Shown here: piece by piece, positions 36,701-64,000 of the stretch
Numbering within the stretch: position 1 is the stretch's first letter
Layout of the letters: every line of letters begins with the position of its first letter
Assembly: GCF_028583425.1 (NCBI RefSeq)
Contig: NC_072801.1
Location: 10,002,001-10,066,000 of the forward strand
Origin: Eublepharis macularius
Taxonomy: Eukaryota > Chordata > Lepidosauria > Squamata > Eublepharidae
Reading direction: 5' to 3'
DNA: 64,000 bases
The notes under the pieces: generated by a model
Databases searched by the model: none
What the model was told of the DNA's origin: nothing
Seen by the model: the letters and a program-made list of their open reading frames with translations, nothing else
Position numbers and translations under genes: made by a program

Positions 36701-39603
36701 CCCCACCAATTTGATTTGTGCAGAATCCAGACGTTTGGGCCCAGAAAGGACATCTCTGCTACCTGACCAAGAACTTCAGTGAAGCAAAGGACTGTTATGA
36801 GCGGACCATCAGTTTTGTCAGTGATGCTGCCGACATGCATTTTGTGTACCTGCGGTTAGGATCCATCTATCTGGAAGGAAAGGAGGTTGGCCGGTGGTGC
36901 TTGCTTCTTACCCTCTGACTTTCAACTGCTGGCTCTATGGGGCAGGGACTGTCTGTTCTATCTTTCCTGCTCACACTGTTGCACAAGGTGCCTCAACAGT
37001 GCCTCTGAAATCATTACCTTAAGAGTGCTCTGACATTGGCGGAGTAGGGCGCTATCCTGGCCCTCTTTCCTCCCCTCTAGTATTCCTCTCTTGATTCCTG
37101 AGCTGTCCCTCTCGCGAGTCATGGTGACACATAATGCTCAGAACGGTGTCAGTGGACAGCTGTGTCAAAAACAGTGTCTGGAGAGAAACCTGTCCAGAGC
37201 CACACTGTAAGGGCATGGCAAACAATGCCCATCTTCTTTTGGCAGTGCGACAAAGCAAAGAGTATCTTCCTGCTGGCAAGTAAGAAATCTCCATCCTGCC
37301 TCACCTGGCTGGGAGTGGGAATCGCCTGCTACAGGGTAAGTAGTTTCGGATGTGAAGCAACCCTGACCGGTCCTTCCCCAGCTTTTGCAGGAGGGAGTGG
37401 TTGGGTCTGTAGAGGAGGATTTAACATTTATTTGCTGTGCTTTGCACAAAGGACGCAAGTTAACCAGCTGCCTGCTCCTGCTCAGAGATCCCATGGCACT
37501 GGGACAGAGAAGTTGTCAGAGATTTGCTGTTCTAAATATGTCACTCTGTGACAAGAAGCAAGTGGCCTTCAAATTTGCCTGACCGCAGGGATGTCATAAG
37601 TCATGGCACATATGAATATAGGAAGTTGCCTCCTTCTGACACTACCCCAGTTCCCGCTGCTCTGACAGGCTAGTAGCTTCTCCCTAAGATTTCTCTCGTT
37701 TTATTCTCACAACAACCCTGTGAGGAAAGTGAGGCTGCAGGAGAGTGTCTAGTCCAAGGTCACCCAGTAAGCTTCCATGGCAGAGTGGGGATTCAAGCTG
37801 GATCTCCCTGGTCCTAGTCCGACACCTTAACCTTACACCATCCTGGCTTTCATGAAAACTCAAGTGATGTGTTGTGCACTGGTGAACAGTGATCACATTC
37901 TAAAATGAAAGCTGCCAGAACTCAGTGCTGGAATAAACGGGGCCATGACCTTGAAGGCAGGGCCTCGGAATATGTAAGAGGTGTCCTTTCTTCACCTCTT
38001 ACAAGCCAAAGTCCTTCCTCCTAGGTATATGGCGGAGGGGGCTGGGGGAGGCTGGGATTCCCAGCAGGCTGTGAAATGTGATGGCTACAGTTCACCTTTT
38101 TGCTTATTTATTTCTCCCCCTCTCAAGCTCAAAGAGATGGAGGAGGCAGAAGGTGCCCTCTCCGAAGCCAATGCCTTGAACAACAACAACGCGGAAGTGT
38201 GGGCCTACCTGGCTCTGGTCTGCATGGAGGTCAGTATCCAGTGGGCCTTTTCCTCCAATAACGTGCCAGGTGTTTTTTGCCTTCTCTGTAGCTGTGCATT
38301 GATGTCGGTGGACGGATTCAAGGGTGCTTTCTGTAAAAACATATGGTCAGCTATCCTGAAGCCAAAACTAACATGCTTCTCGTATTGTCGGGGGAGCCTG
38401 TGTGTTCAAAAATCACACCCTTAGAGCTTCAGTTGGTAAATGGACAGATTCAAGGATGATTGAACAGGCAGAGACCCTTTGAAGTCCAAGTCAGATGATG
38501 TCCCTTTTCTTTATGCTTCTCATCCTTCTGAAATTGGCAACCCACTTGTCCTTCAGGATGCCTCTCCCCATCATCTGTTCTTGATTCAACCATATAATTT
38601 AGCCCTTTCAGGATCTTACCCCTCCAGTCTTGACTTGTTGCACTTCTTTATTGAGGAATTGCTCTTTTTCAGGGTGGAAGGCAGCTAGAGGCAGAACAGT
38701 CATACAAATACGCCATCAAGGTTTGTGGGTTTTTTCCTCATTCCACTTGTTGTGGAGGGATAAGAGGTTTTTGCAAGAAGGAGGTCACACATATTTTCAG
38801 CCAAGATACAACCTTCATGCAGCAGGATTAGGTTGCTTCTGTTTAAAAATGCAGCATGACCCAACCATCCCTTCTAACAATGCTGTCACCTGAGATCTGG
38901 AGATCTCCTCTGACCCTCAAGATGCAAAATACTATCATTTGTAGTGCAGGGGCGCAAATAAATGCTGTCTTCTTGATGGTGTATAGCAAACAAAACCAGA
39001 TATGTCAGCCAAATAAGGGTGAAAGCACGTGGAAAGGAAAAGGGATAGTTTAAACCAAATTACATCCAGTCATTGATAAACACTAGCAGTTTTCAAGTTG
39101 TGATTGGTATGGAAACGGGTATGGAAAGTGCTGCTCCAGGTCAGGTGCAGACTGTAACAAAAACTTGTATATTTGGCCTTGTCTTTGTAGGTTCTGAATG
39201 CTCCTAATGGTAAGGAAGTTGCATTATGCATTGAAAATAATGTTATCTTAACCTGAAATTTCCAAGGCAACTGCTAATGCTGCAGCTTCTTGTAATTTTT
39301 TTTGTCATCATCCTCATAAACAGCTAGATGGACCAGCCGCCTGTCAGTCTAACTCAGTATCCCGCAGCTTTGTATGTTCATGTGATACCCGTGTTTGGCA
39401 GATGTGGAAACTACTTTTGCTTGTCTCATGTAGCCTTGAAATGAAATGAGCTGGCCCAGTCCTTCTCCTTGAATGGAAGCCCTACCTGGCAGCTCTTTAC
39501 AGAGTATCCTTTCTCTTTGCAGCTTGGCTTGGCCAACCAGGACCTGCTCCAGGAGCTCAAAGCGGTGCAGTTACAAGTTGGCTTTGGCGACCCGTCTTTC
39601 TGA
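12425..39603 (+). CDS. CFAP70: CFAP70 (TTC18), cilia- and flagella-associated protein 70
   Basis: There are 27 recognised coding exons: 12425-12514, 12906-13092, 13380-13478, 14793-14872, 16033-16209, 16597-16779, 17394-17488, 17736-17835, 20001-20162, 21650-21787, 24316-24461, 25199-25290, 26634-26694, 27123-27314, 27750-27881, 28209-28334, 29255-29388, 31244-31359, 31674-31865, 32722-32877, 33912-34033, 35864-36016, 36724-36885, 37246-37335, 38128-38229, 38673-38720, 39523-39603 (TGA). They give about 1,138 codons, close to mammalian CFAP70. All phases match except the join 21787/24316, where at least one nucleotide of exon (3n+1) is missing. The start is the first in-frame ATG of exon 2, whose acceptor is at 12374-12375. 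The protein is known as an axonemal component near the outer dynein arms that supports ciliary beating. Identity is firm; the exact start is less so. Confidence 0.95.
14440..14660 (+). repeat. LINE (L2-like) 3' tail
   Basis: It ends with CACCTTGAGTGTCCACGAGAAAGGCGGACTATGAATAATGCAAATAAATA (key part: GAGAAAGGCGGACTATGAAT), the common squamate L2/CR1 tail. It lies in CFAP70 intron 3. Parallel tails occur at 11380-11505 and 15760-15840. Confidence 0.45.
15060..15312 (-). repeat. MIR/CORE-like SINE with ATT tail
   Basis: Read on the minus strand: TGTAGTGGTTAAGAGCACGG (A box), CCGGGTTTGATTCCCC (B box), CAGCTGGGTGACCTTGGGC (core), TCACAGGGTGTTTTGTTG, then GTCCTGAAGGGCGGTATATA and an ATT-rich tail. 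It is nearly full length. Sister copies are at 49953-50205 and 58820-59040. Confidence 0.75.
18642..19885. mobile_element. Non-autonomous hAT-like element carrying a GGCC-rich minisatellite
   Basis: It starts CAGGGCTTTTTTTGAG and ends AAGCCCTG. The flanking 8-mers ACAACAAG (18634-18641) and ACAACTAG (19886-19893) match at 7 of 8 bases, fitting an 8-bp hAT target duplication. Inside are a perfect 19-bp hairpin (18691-18709 / 18714-18732, loop TGGT), a roughly 950-bp array and a GC-rich right end. There is no transposase. It lies in CFAP70 intron 8, ending 115 bp before exon 9. Confidence 0.6.
18733..19690. repeat. GGCC-rich minisatellite with higher-order period
   Basis: Short units of about 25-35 bp resemble GGCCCAAAATGGCCAGGATT. 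About every 105-150 bp they are punctuated by a marker like GGGGGAACACTCCCCCACT, at roughly 18835, 18965, 19080, 19185, 19320, 19470 and 19585. The units are degenerate, and no frame is conserved. The long open frames on both strands here are by-products of the stop-poor repeat. Confidence 0.75.
20728..21290 (-). repeat. CR1/L2-type LINE 3' fragment split by a Penelope-like insertion
   Basis: It reads CATAAGAATGTAAGAGCAGC, CATGCTGGATCAGAGC and onward to 20940, and resumes after 21238 with GAGGCAGTGAATTCCACAAA. Together these are two parts of one common reptile LINE 3' region. The left end with TAAGAATGTAAG corresponds to the 3' terminal octamers read in antisense. The insertion at 20941-21224 splits it. 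Confidence 0.6.
20941..21224. mobile_element. Inverted (head-to-head) Penelope-like terminal repeat pair with hammerhead-like cores
   Basis: Two arms of about 125 bp are near-identical inverted copies. Each holds CTGAAGA, then TGCCAGC and GCTGGC as a stem with loop CACAGCT, then AACGTC. This is the order box 1, stem II, box 2, short stem III of a Penelope-type hammerhead ribozyme; box 2 is slightly degenerate in both arms. The right arm extends further (GCCGTGAAAGCCTTCGACAA), a typical Penelope-like end. A perfect 14-bp duplication ATTAAACAAGTGAA flanks the unit (20927-20940 and 21225-21238). Confidence 0.75.
22285..22450 (-). repeat. CR1/L2-type LINE 3' fragment
   Basis: GAATGTAAGAAAAACCCTGC, CAGATATGGCAACAGCCAAT and CTAGCCCAACAGTCTC resemble the same reptile LINE 3' end as at 20728 and 43778, in antisense. 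It lies in CFAP70 intron 10. Confidence 0.45.
23046..23240 (-). repeat. Unclassified insert in L1, with esterase-like motif
   Basis: The minus strand reads [42 protein letters not shown] and FGFWDHG. This pattern is reminiscent of the SGNH/GDSL-like hydrolase segment found in ORF1 of some CR1-type LINEs of sauropsids. The identification is from memory and tentative. It interrupts the L1 coding stretch. Confidence 0.35.
23590..23750 (-). repeat. LINE/SINE 3' tail (L2/CR1-like)
   Basis: TTTATTTGTTTATTTATTTA, then TGTATTCCACCCTCCCCATG, GGCTCAGGGCGGATTACAGA and a T/A-rich ATTAAAATA stretch. This is the common squamate tail in antisense, inserted within the L1 copy. Confidence 0.5.
24316..28334 (+). 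CDS. CFAP70: CFAP70 exons 11-16: central region
   Basis: Exon 11 begins with EPGDD and ends EGQ, joining exon 12 ([20 protein letters not shown], then PKRLPEEL). Exon 13 gives [15 protein letters not shown], exon 14 [17 protein letters not shown], exon 15 [15 protein letters not shown] and [10 protein letters not shown], and exon 16 [20 protein letters not shown]. All resemble the mammalian central region. Exon 11 is the least conserved and starts with two bases of a split codon whose first base has not been found (see findings). Confidence 0.88.
25430..25755 (+). repeat. L2-like LINE 3' end
   Basis: GATGGCTCCGCATTTGTGGA and GGCTCCAAGCGAAAAGATTT are degenerate forms of the ORF2 C-terminal region. 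A 3' UTR with TTTGTAAGCCACTTCAAGCA and a terminal AAATAAATAAATGA follow. It lies in CFAP70 intron 12. Confidence 0.45.
25846..26048. repeat. Snap-back MITE, near-perfect 75-bp arms
   Basis: The ends are CTAAGAGCCAAGCTACAAG and CTTGTAGCTTGGCTCTCAG. Arms of about 75 bp, containing TTGGACACTTGTCAGCTTCC and its complement, pair almost perfectly. The repeat TCAGCT flanks it at 25842-25847 and 26044-26049, though this may be part of the inverted repeat. It lies in CFAP70 intron 12. Confidence 0.7.
28731..29106. repeat. Snap-back MITE, longer copy with unrelated loop
   Basis: The ends are CTGAGAGCCAAGCTACAAG and TTGTAGTTTGGCCCTGAG. The outer arms match the copy at 25846-26048 almost base for base. 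The loop (about 28840-28995) holds an inner inverted pair (TTAATTGAAGTTTACAGAAC / GTTCTGTATACTTCAATTAA) and a 17-base G run near 28963. It lies in CFAP70 intron 16. Confidence 0.65.
29255..39603 (+). CDS. CFAP70: CFAP70 exons 17-27: TPR array and C-terminus
   Basis: About residues 688 to the end. Successive helix-turn-helix units with TPR spacing are visible: [140 protein letters not shown] and [21 protein letters not shown] less conserved linker (exons 19-21, Pro/Ser/Glu-rich) separates the third and fourth repeats. The end, VGFGDPSF, matches the mammalian GFGNPSF ending. TPR arrays bind partner proteins, here probably dynein-arm or docking components (inferred). Exon 22 ends at a GC donor. 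Confidence 0.93.
31984..32150. repeat. TA-flanked MITE, truncated copy
   Basis: It starts TAGGGTTGCCAGTTGCTGG and continues with AAATTCCTGGAGATTGGAGG and TAGCCTGGAGATCAGTTGTA. No right terminal repeat was found. It lies in CFAP70 intron 19. Confidence 0.5.
32160..32700. other. Unclassified AT-rich intron 19 sequence
   Basis: No exon, ORF or clear repeat end was recognised here. A run of 12 C bases lies near 32578-32589. The style of the sequence hints at an old interspersed repeat of unknown family, but nothing decisive is visible. Confidence 0.3.
34206..34522. mobile_element. hAT-type MITE with perfect 8-bp target duplication
   Basis: It starts CAGGGCTTTTTTTCTGG and ends CTGAAAAAAAGCCCTG. 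The duplicated 8-mer CATGCATT lies at 34198-34205 and 34523-34530. The inside is a palindrome: CTCCAGACAGAGGGGAGTTT pairs with AACTCCCCTCTGTCTGGAG. The hAT superfamily makes 8-bp duplications and has CAGNG termini. The element has no coding capacity. It lies in CFAP70 intron 21. Confidence 0.8.
34541..34665 (-). repeat. CR1 LINE 3' end
   Basis: CATAGAATCATAGAGTTGGA, then AGTCCAACCCCCTGCCCAGT and CAGCCTCTTCTTGAAAACTG. This is the diagnostic CR1 3' end in antisense, with its ATTCTATG octamers at the left. It lies directly beside the hAT MITE. Confidence 0.8.
34915..35065 (+). repeat. MIR-like SINE
   Basis: GTTGGCAGTGGTTAGAGGAG (A box region), CCGGGTTCAATTTC (B box), CTTACCTTACAAAGTTGTTG and a tail TTGAGCGCTTTGGAGGGAAG then GCGGGATAAAA. 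It lies in CFAP70 intron 21. Confidence 0.5.
35335..35590 (-). repeat. LINE (L2/CR1-like) 3' tail
   Basis: TTATAGACTACCTTTCATGT, then CAAAGCAACTTACAGCACAA, and further antisense sequence including TCAACCTAATCTGAAGACTG. It is a degenerate 3' region in CFAP70 intron 21, ending before exon 22. Confidence 0.35.
36014..36022 (+). other. GC donor of CFAP70 intron 22 (GC-AG intron)
   Basis: The exon ends ...AAT TAC CTG and the intron begins GCAAGT (36017). Only this boundary keeps phase 0 with the next exon (AATCCAGACGTTTGG at 36724) and restores the conserved YL|NPxVW join. The nearest GT (36021) would break the frame. The remaining donor bases fit the strong GC-donor pattern. Confidence 0.8.
37612..37855 (-). 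repeat. SINE pair: tRNA-derived 3' piece and MIR-like SINE
   Basis: At 37690-37850 the minus strand has AGGTTAAGGTGTCGGACTAG, CCAGCTTGAATCCCC, GGTGACCTTGGACTAGACAC and CCTCACAGGGTTGTTGTGAG, a MIR-like SINE. The left part (37612-37680, AGGAAGTTGCCTCCTTCTGA) resembles the end of a different SINE. It lies in CFAP70 intron 24. Confidence 0.5.
39322..39385 (+). repeat. tRNA-derived SINE, 3' end
   Basis: AGCTAGATGGACCAGCCGCC, AGTCTAACTCAGTATCC and GCAGCTTTGTATGTTCATG match the 3' end of the common squamate tRNA-derived SINE also seen in antisense at 53945. It lies in CFAP70 intron 26. Confidence 0.45.
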
Positions 39604-40444
39604 ACACTTCCGGTTGACAGCTGCTCTGGCTGTTTGAGCACAGGACAAATCATCGGGAAGATCTCTGTCGCCAGGCCCTTGCTGTTCAGCAGCCCAGTCC
39701 ACAACTTAAATCAGCACAGTTGTGTTGCTGGCCTCGGCCATATCCGAAGTTTATTCTGTGTAAGCAGGGGGCGATGAGAATCCTTAATTCCTGTGATCAG
39801 CACTTTCCCCCTCCAGGATGCTCCCATTACCTTTTTTCTTAGGCTAATGCCACGCTTATGGGGAAAAACTCGTAAGCCACACGTTTACAGGCCTTTGTCA
39901 GCCGTTTTGTTCACCAGAGAACCCCACAAGACATCTCATCCCAGTTTCAGCTTGAGTTCATTAAGCCATTCGGGGGGGGGGGGTGGGGGCAGGAAGAAAC
40001 ACCATTTATCACAATATGGGCACAGGGAAAGCAGTAGAGGCCCTCGTGTAGGGACACGCTGCGTTCAGTTGTTTACCCAGCTCTCTCCCTCAGTTCGGAG
40101 CCTAGTGCAGTGAAGAGCTTCCCAGAGATTCCCAAATGACTAATGGGGAGCTCAGTTGGATGCAGTTTTTGAACCCACAGCTCCTGGAATGATAGTGGGT
40201 GAAGGCACGCGTGTGAAGGCGTTTTGATGATTAGGAAGTCCCCATAAGCTTGAGGTTCAGTTCCAGGAGACTGTCTAGGAGCAAGTGACATAGCCAGCTT
40301 TTCCCAGCTGGAGTGCTCACTGCATTTCATTGCTTTAGGCTGATGCTTTTAATATTGGCTTTTGTTTTAGCTTGTAGGTCGTAAGCTTCAGGTCCTAAGC
40401 ATGCAGGGAAGGAATACATTTTGAAGGGAATATTTTAAAATTTA

Positions 40445-40450
40445 ATTAAA
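40445..40450 (+). terminator. Candidate CFAP70 poly(A) signal ATTAAA
   Basis: ATTAAA is followed within about 40 bp by a T/GT-rich stretch (TGTGTTCCAGTGTTTTATTT). It would give an 850-base 3' UTR. No AATAAA was seen closer to the stop at 39603. Weak support. Confidence 0.35.
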
Positions 40451-41339
40451 GAAAAATGCACACCTTCTTTTATGTGTTCCAGTGTTTTATTTGTGGAGAT
40501 CAGAATGTGATGGTAGAGCTGACCACGGCTCAGGTGACTAGGGGGCGTATGGATCCCACCTACCTTGGGTTTCCAGTAGGGGGAAGCATTGGAATAAGGC
40601 TTCCAAAAACGGATTGGCTTATGAAGGCAAACTGATCTGGGCTGCTGAAATACAAGAATACAATTGCGGGATGCTGGAGAAGCAGGGAAATGTGCTATTG
40701 GAAAGCAATATGTATTAATTCTTTCTGAATGTTACTGCTTTCTTTGGCTTCTTCATTATCAATAGCTATTCACCAGCCAAGTCTTGAATTACCTTGTGGG
40801 GCTAAAACATTCACTCAACTAGAACATTCACATTTAAATAAACTTTCAGCCATGTGACTGAAAGCTAAAACTGTACTTCCTGGCATCTTTTCAAGGTTTG
40901 TATCCTATAATGTATGTGCTTACTTGGGAATAAGCCTCATGGAACTCAGTGGGATTCATTTGCGTACATAGGATTGGGTTGCAAATGCTACTTTTTCTCA
41001 CGTTCTAGTACCTGTCTTAGGAAAAGCAAACTAAAGCTAAGGTCCAGGTACTTCCACTACTCATGTCAGGCCGCGCCACTTGCTGGAAACAAAGTAAGAG
41101 TGTTCCTGGTGCCTACACCAGAACGCAAGTTGTTTTTCACAGGACTGATGCAGGGGTGGTTGCTCTTCCTCCTTCTAGGTCTAAAAAAATGATGTGAAAC
41201 ATTTTGGAATATTTCCAAACTCTGGTGGCTGGAGCATCAGGTGGCATTAAAAACAACTGCACCCTGATCTTAGAAGAGAACTGGAAATGGATAATTTCTA
41301 TATTTCTTAATGTACATAAACACACAGCTGCAAAACATA

Positions 41340-41531
41340 GGCCGTTTCCACACTACTCACCTTCATCCAGAACGCTGCGGAACGTCGCAAAGAAACCGCA
41401 GAAGATAGCATCATCTTGCGCAAGTTTTACGCGACATCGCGCAAAACTCGTGTGAGAAGACGCTATCTTCCATGTTTTTTTCACGACGTTCTGCAGCATT
41501 CCGGATGAAGGTGAGTAGTGTGGAAACAGCC
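41340..41531. repeat. Snap-back MITE of unknown superfamily
   Basis: The left end GGCCGTTTCCACACTACTCA pairs with the right end TGAGTAGTGTGGAAACAGCC. Inner arms (CACCTTCATCC, AACGCTGC, GAACGTCG, GCGCAAG) also pair, so almost the whole 192 bp folds on itself. The target duplication is unclear (ACAT is a weak candidate). Confidence 0.6.
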
Positions 41532-41712
41532 ACATTCAAAGCAGTACAACAAGAGGAAGTGACTGAATATGAAAACCCCCATAGATGAAACCAGAGAACA
41601 CACTTTAAGGGGAACACTTACAAGGCTGCTGCCACCAAGTAATGCATTCATTCAGGAAGCCAGGCCAACATGGATCATCCCTGTAAAGTAACAGTAAAGG
41701 GAGTGTCTGTAC

Positions 41713-42010
41713 CAGGGCTCATTTCGAGGGGGACACGCAGGAGTGCAGTTCCGGCAGTTCTCCAAAGAGGTCACATGTCAGGTGGCCCCGCCCACCAGAC
41801 TTGGCCATTTTGGGCCTGTTTCAGCCTCGATTGGGGCCGAAACAGCCCAGATCAGGCCTCTGATGGGTTGTGGATCATTCTCCCACTCAGCAGCAGCCCA
41901 ATCCTGACCATTTTGGGCCCCTTTTTGGCCATTTCCAGCCCCTTTTTGCCATTTTGGGCCCAATTTCGGCCCTGAATGGCCAAGATTGGGTCCAAAACAG
42001 CCAGGATAAG
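41713..42010. repeat. Truncated hAT-like element with GGCC minisatellite
   Basis: It starts CAGGGCTCATTTCGAGGGGG, then a GC-rich stretch, then units like TTGGCCATTTTGGGCCTG and one marker TCATTCTCCCACTCAGCAGC. It is the same repeat type as at 18733-19690. No right end was found. Confidence 0.55.
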
Positions 42011-42284
42011 AGATGTCAGGGGGTGTGACATATGTAAATCAGGTATGCTAATACTAAATGATCTCTGGTCTGTACCAAAACTATGCCTCAGTCTCCAGCT
42101 GCCAGCCCCGCAAAAGATGGTTAATAACAAGTCATGGCCAGAAAGTAAATCACGCTGAACTGAACTCAGGAATGCAAGCTTCCCTGTTACCGTGTTACAG
42201 TAACTGTTACTGTTACCGTGTTACTGTTCCCCATTTTGGGTCCCAATGGGCTGTGCTTGGAGGGGCTGGCACAAATACTATATA

Positions 42285-42360
42285 TTAAAACAGGATTCCA
42301 GTGGCACCTTCAAGACAAACAACATTTGTCCAACATGAGCTTTGGGGGTTCAGAGCTCAA
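42285..42360 (-). repeat. Penelope-like terminal fragment
   Basis: Read on the minus strand: AAGCTCATGTTGGACAAATG, then TTGTCTTGAAGGTGCCACTG and GAATCCTGTTTTA. This is the same family as the pair at 8334-8540. The ribozyme region is degenerate. Confidence 0.45.
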
Positions 42361-42690
42361 ATACTGACTCAGCAAAGCCCATACTGGCATAAGTGCAGGG
42401 TCGCCAACTAGCCCAGGGGGAGGGGGATGTCCTGCTCCTTTAAGAAAGGCTACATGATGCAGTTGAAGACTTCAGGGCATGGAAGTAAATACCATCCCGT
42501 GGCATTTGCGGCTGACCAAACTAATATTCCAGGGACAGCCAGAGAAGCCAGCCCGAAAACAGGCGCCCCCGTTTTGCTCGACTCCGCCGCTGCCCCTCCG
42601 GCCGGCGGGAGGCGCCGGTCCCCCCCCCCCGTTGTCCTCTCTGGGGTCTTCAGCTCGATGGTGCTGGTGGGACCGGAACCGGAAGTGGGC

Positions 42691-42729
42691 ATGGCGGCGG
42701 CGGGGCCGGGAAGCCGCTGCGCCGTGTGA
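42691..42729 (+). CDS. Candidate upstream ORF in the RHOT2 leader
   Basis: ATG at 42691 and TGA at 42727 give 12 codons (MAAAGPGSRCAV), ending 51 bases before the RHOT2 start. It counts only if transcription starts upstream of 42691, which is not known. Confidence 0.3.
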   Translation: MAAAGPGSRCAV

Positions 42730-42780
42730 GGGGCGGCGCGGGGCTCCGTCGGGAGGTGCCCCGAAGCGGCGGCGGCGACG

Positions 42781-64000
<21,220 letters not shown>

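Larger units (their letters stand above)
40451..42560. other. Intergenic region between CFAP70 and RHOT2
   Basis: No exon was recognised. It contains a snap-back MITE (41340-41531), a truncated hAT-like fragment with GGCC minisatellite (41713-42010), a TGTTACCGTGTTACTG-type simple repeat near 42187-42228 and a Penelope-like fragment (42285-42360). The stretch at 40500-41330 shows nothing identifiable. Confidence 0.55.

Overview
This is vertebrate nuclear DNA. The genes are split into short exons with GT-AG junctions (one GC-AG exception), and the introns are full of retroelement and DNA-transposon fragments. The repeat mix is CR1, L2-like, L1 and BovB-type LINEs, MIR/CORE-like and tRNA-Ala-like SINEs, Penelope-like ends and hAT/TA-type MITEs. 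Together with the protein divergence from mammals, it points to a squamate reptile, perhaps a gecko. The species call is inference.

Three host genes are supported. (1) MSS51 (minus strand, 595-1609) is represented by its first two coding exons; the rest lies beyond the left edge. (2) CFAP70/TTC18 (plus strand, promoter about 10.55 kb, ATG 12425, stop 39603) is essentially complete, with 27 recognised coding exons that encode an axonemal protein ending in a TPR array. (3) RHOT2/Miro2 (plus strand, CpG-island promoter about 42.6-43.1 kb, ATG 42781) is represented by 12 exons covering the N-terminal GTPase domain and the first EF-hand, up to residue 318 (the start of the second EF-hand). The gene runs off the right edge.

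Layout: 1-1.6 kb MSS51 5' part; 1.6-10.5 kb intergenic repeats; 10.5-40.5 kb CFAP70; 40.5-42.6 kb a short intergenic stretch with a snap-back MITE, a hAT-like fragment and a Penelope-like fragment; 42.6-64 kb RHOT2. No operon logic applies. The genes act in different places: ciliary axoneme (CFAP70), mitochondrial outer membrane (RHOT2) and muscle mitochondria (MSS51). Their order looks rearranged relative to mammals, where as I recall it RHOT2 is on another chromosome and ANXA7 lies between CFAP70 and MSS51, all on one strand.

The most interesting non-genic signals are as follows. Three separate loci carry head-to-head inverted pairs of Penelope-like element ends with hammerhead-ribozyme-like cores at the junction, and one of these is a near-perfect 125-bp-arm palindrome with a perfect 14-bp target duplication. 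A 1.24-kb hAT-like element has captured a GGCC-rich minisatellite just upstream of a CFAP70 exon. CFAP70 also has a GC-AG intron, a reading-phase gap suggesting an unseen micro-exon, and an RFX X-box at its promoter. No intact viral element, CRISPR array or rRNA was seen. All calls were made by eye from sequence and remembered protein families; no alignment was run.
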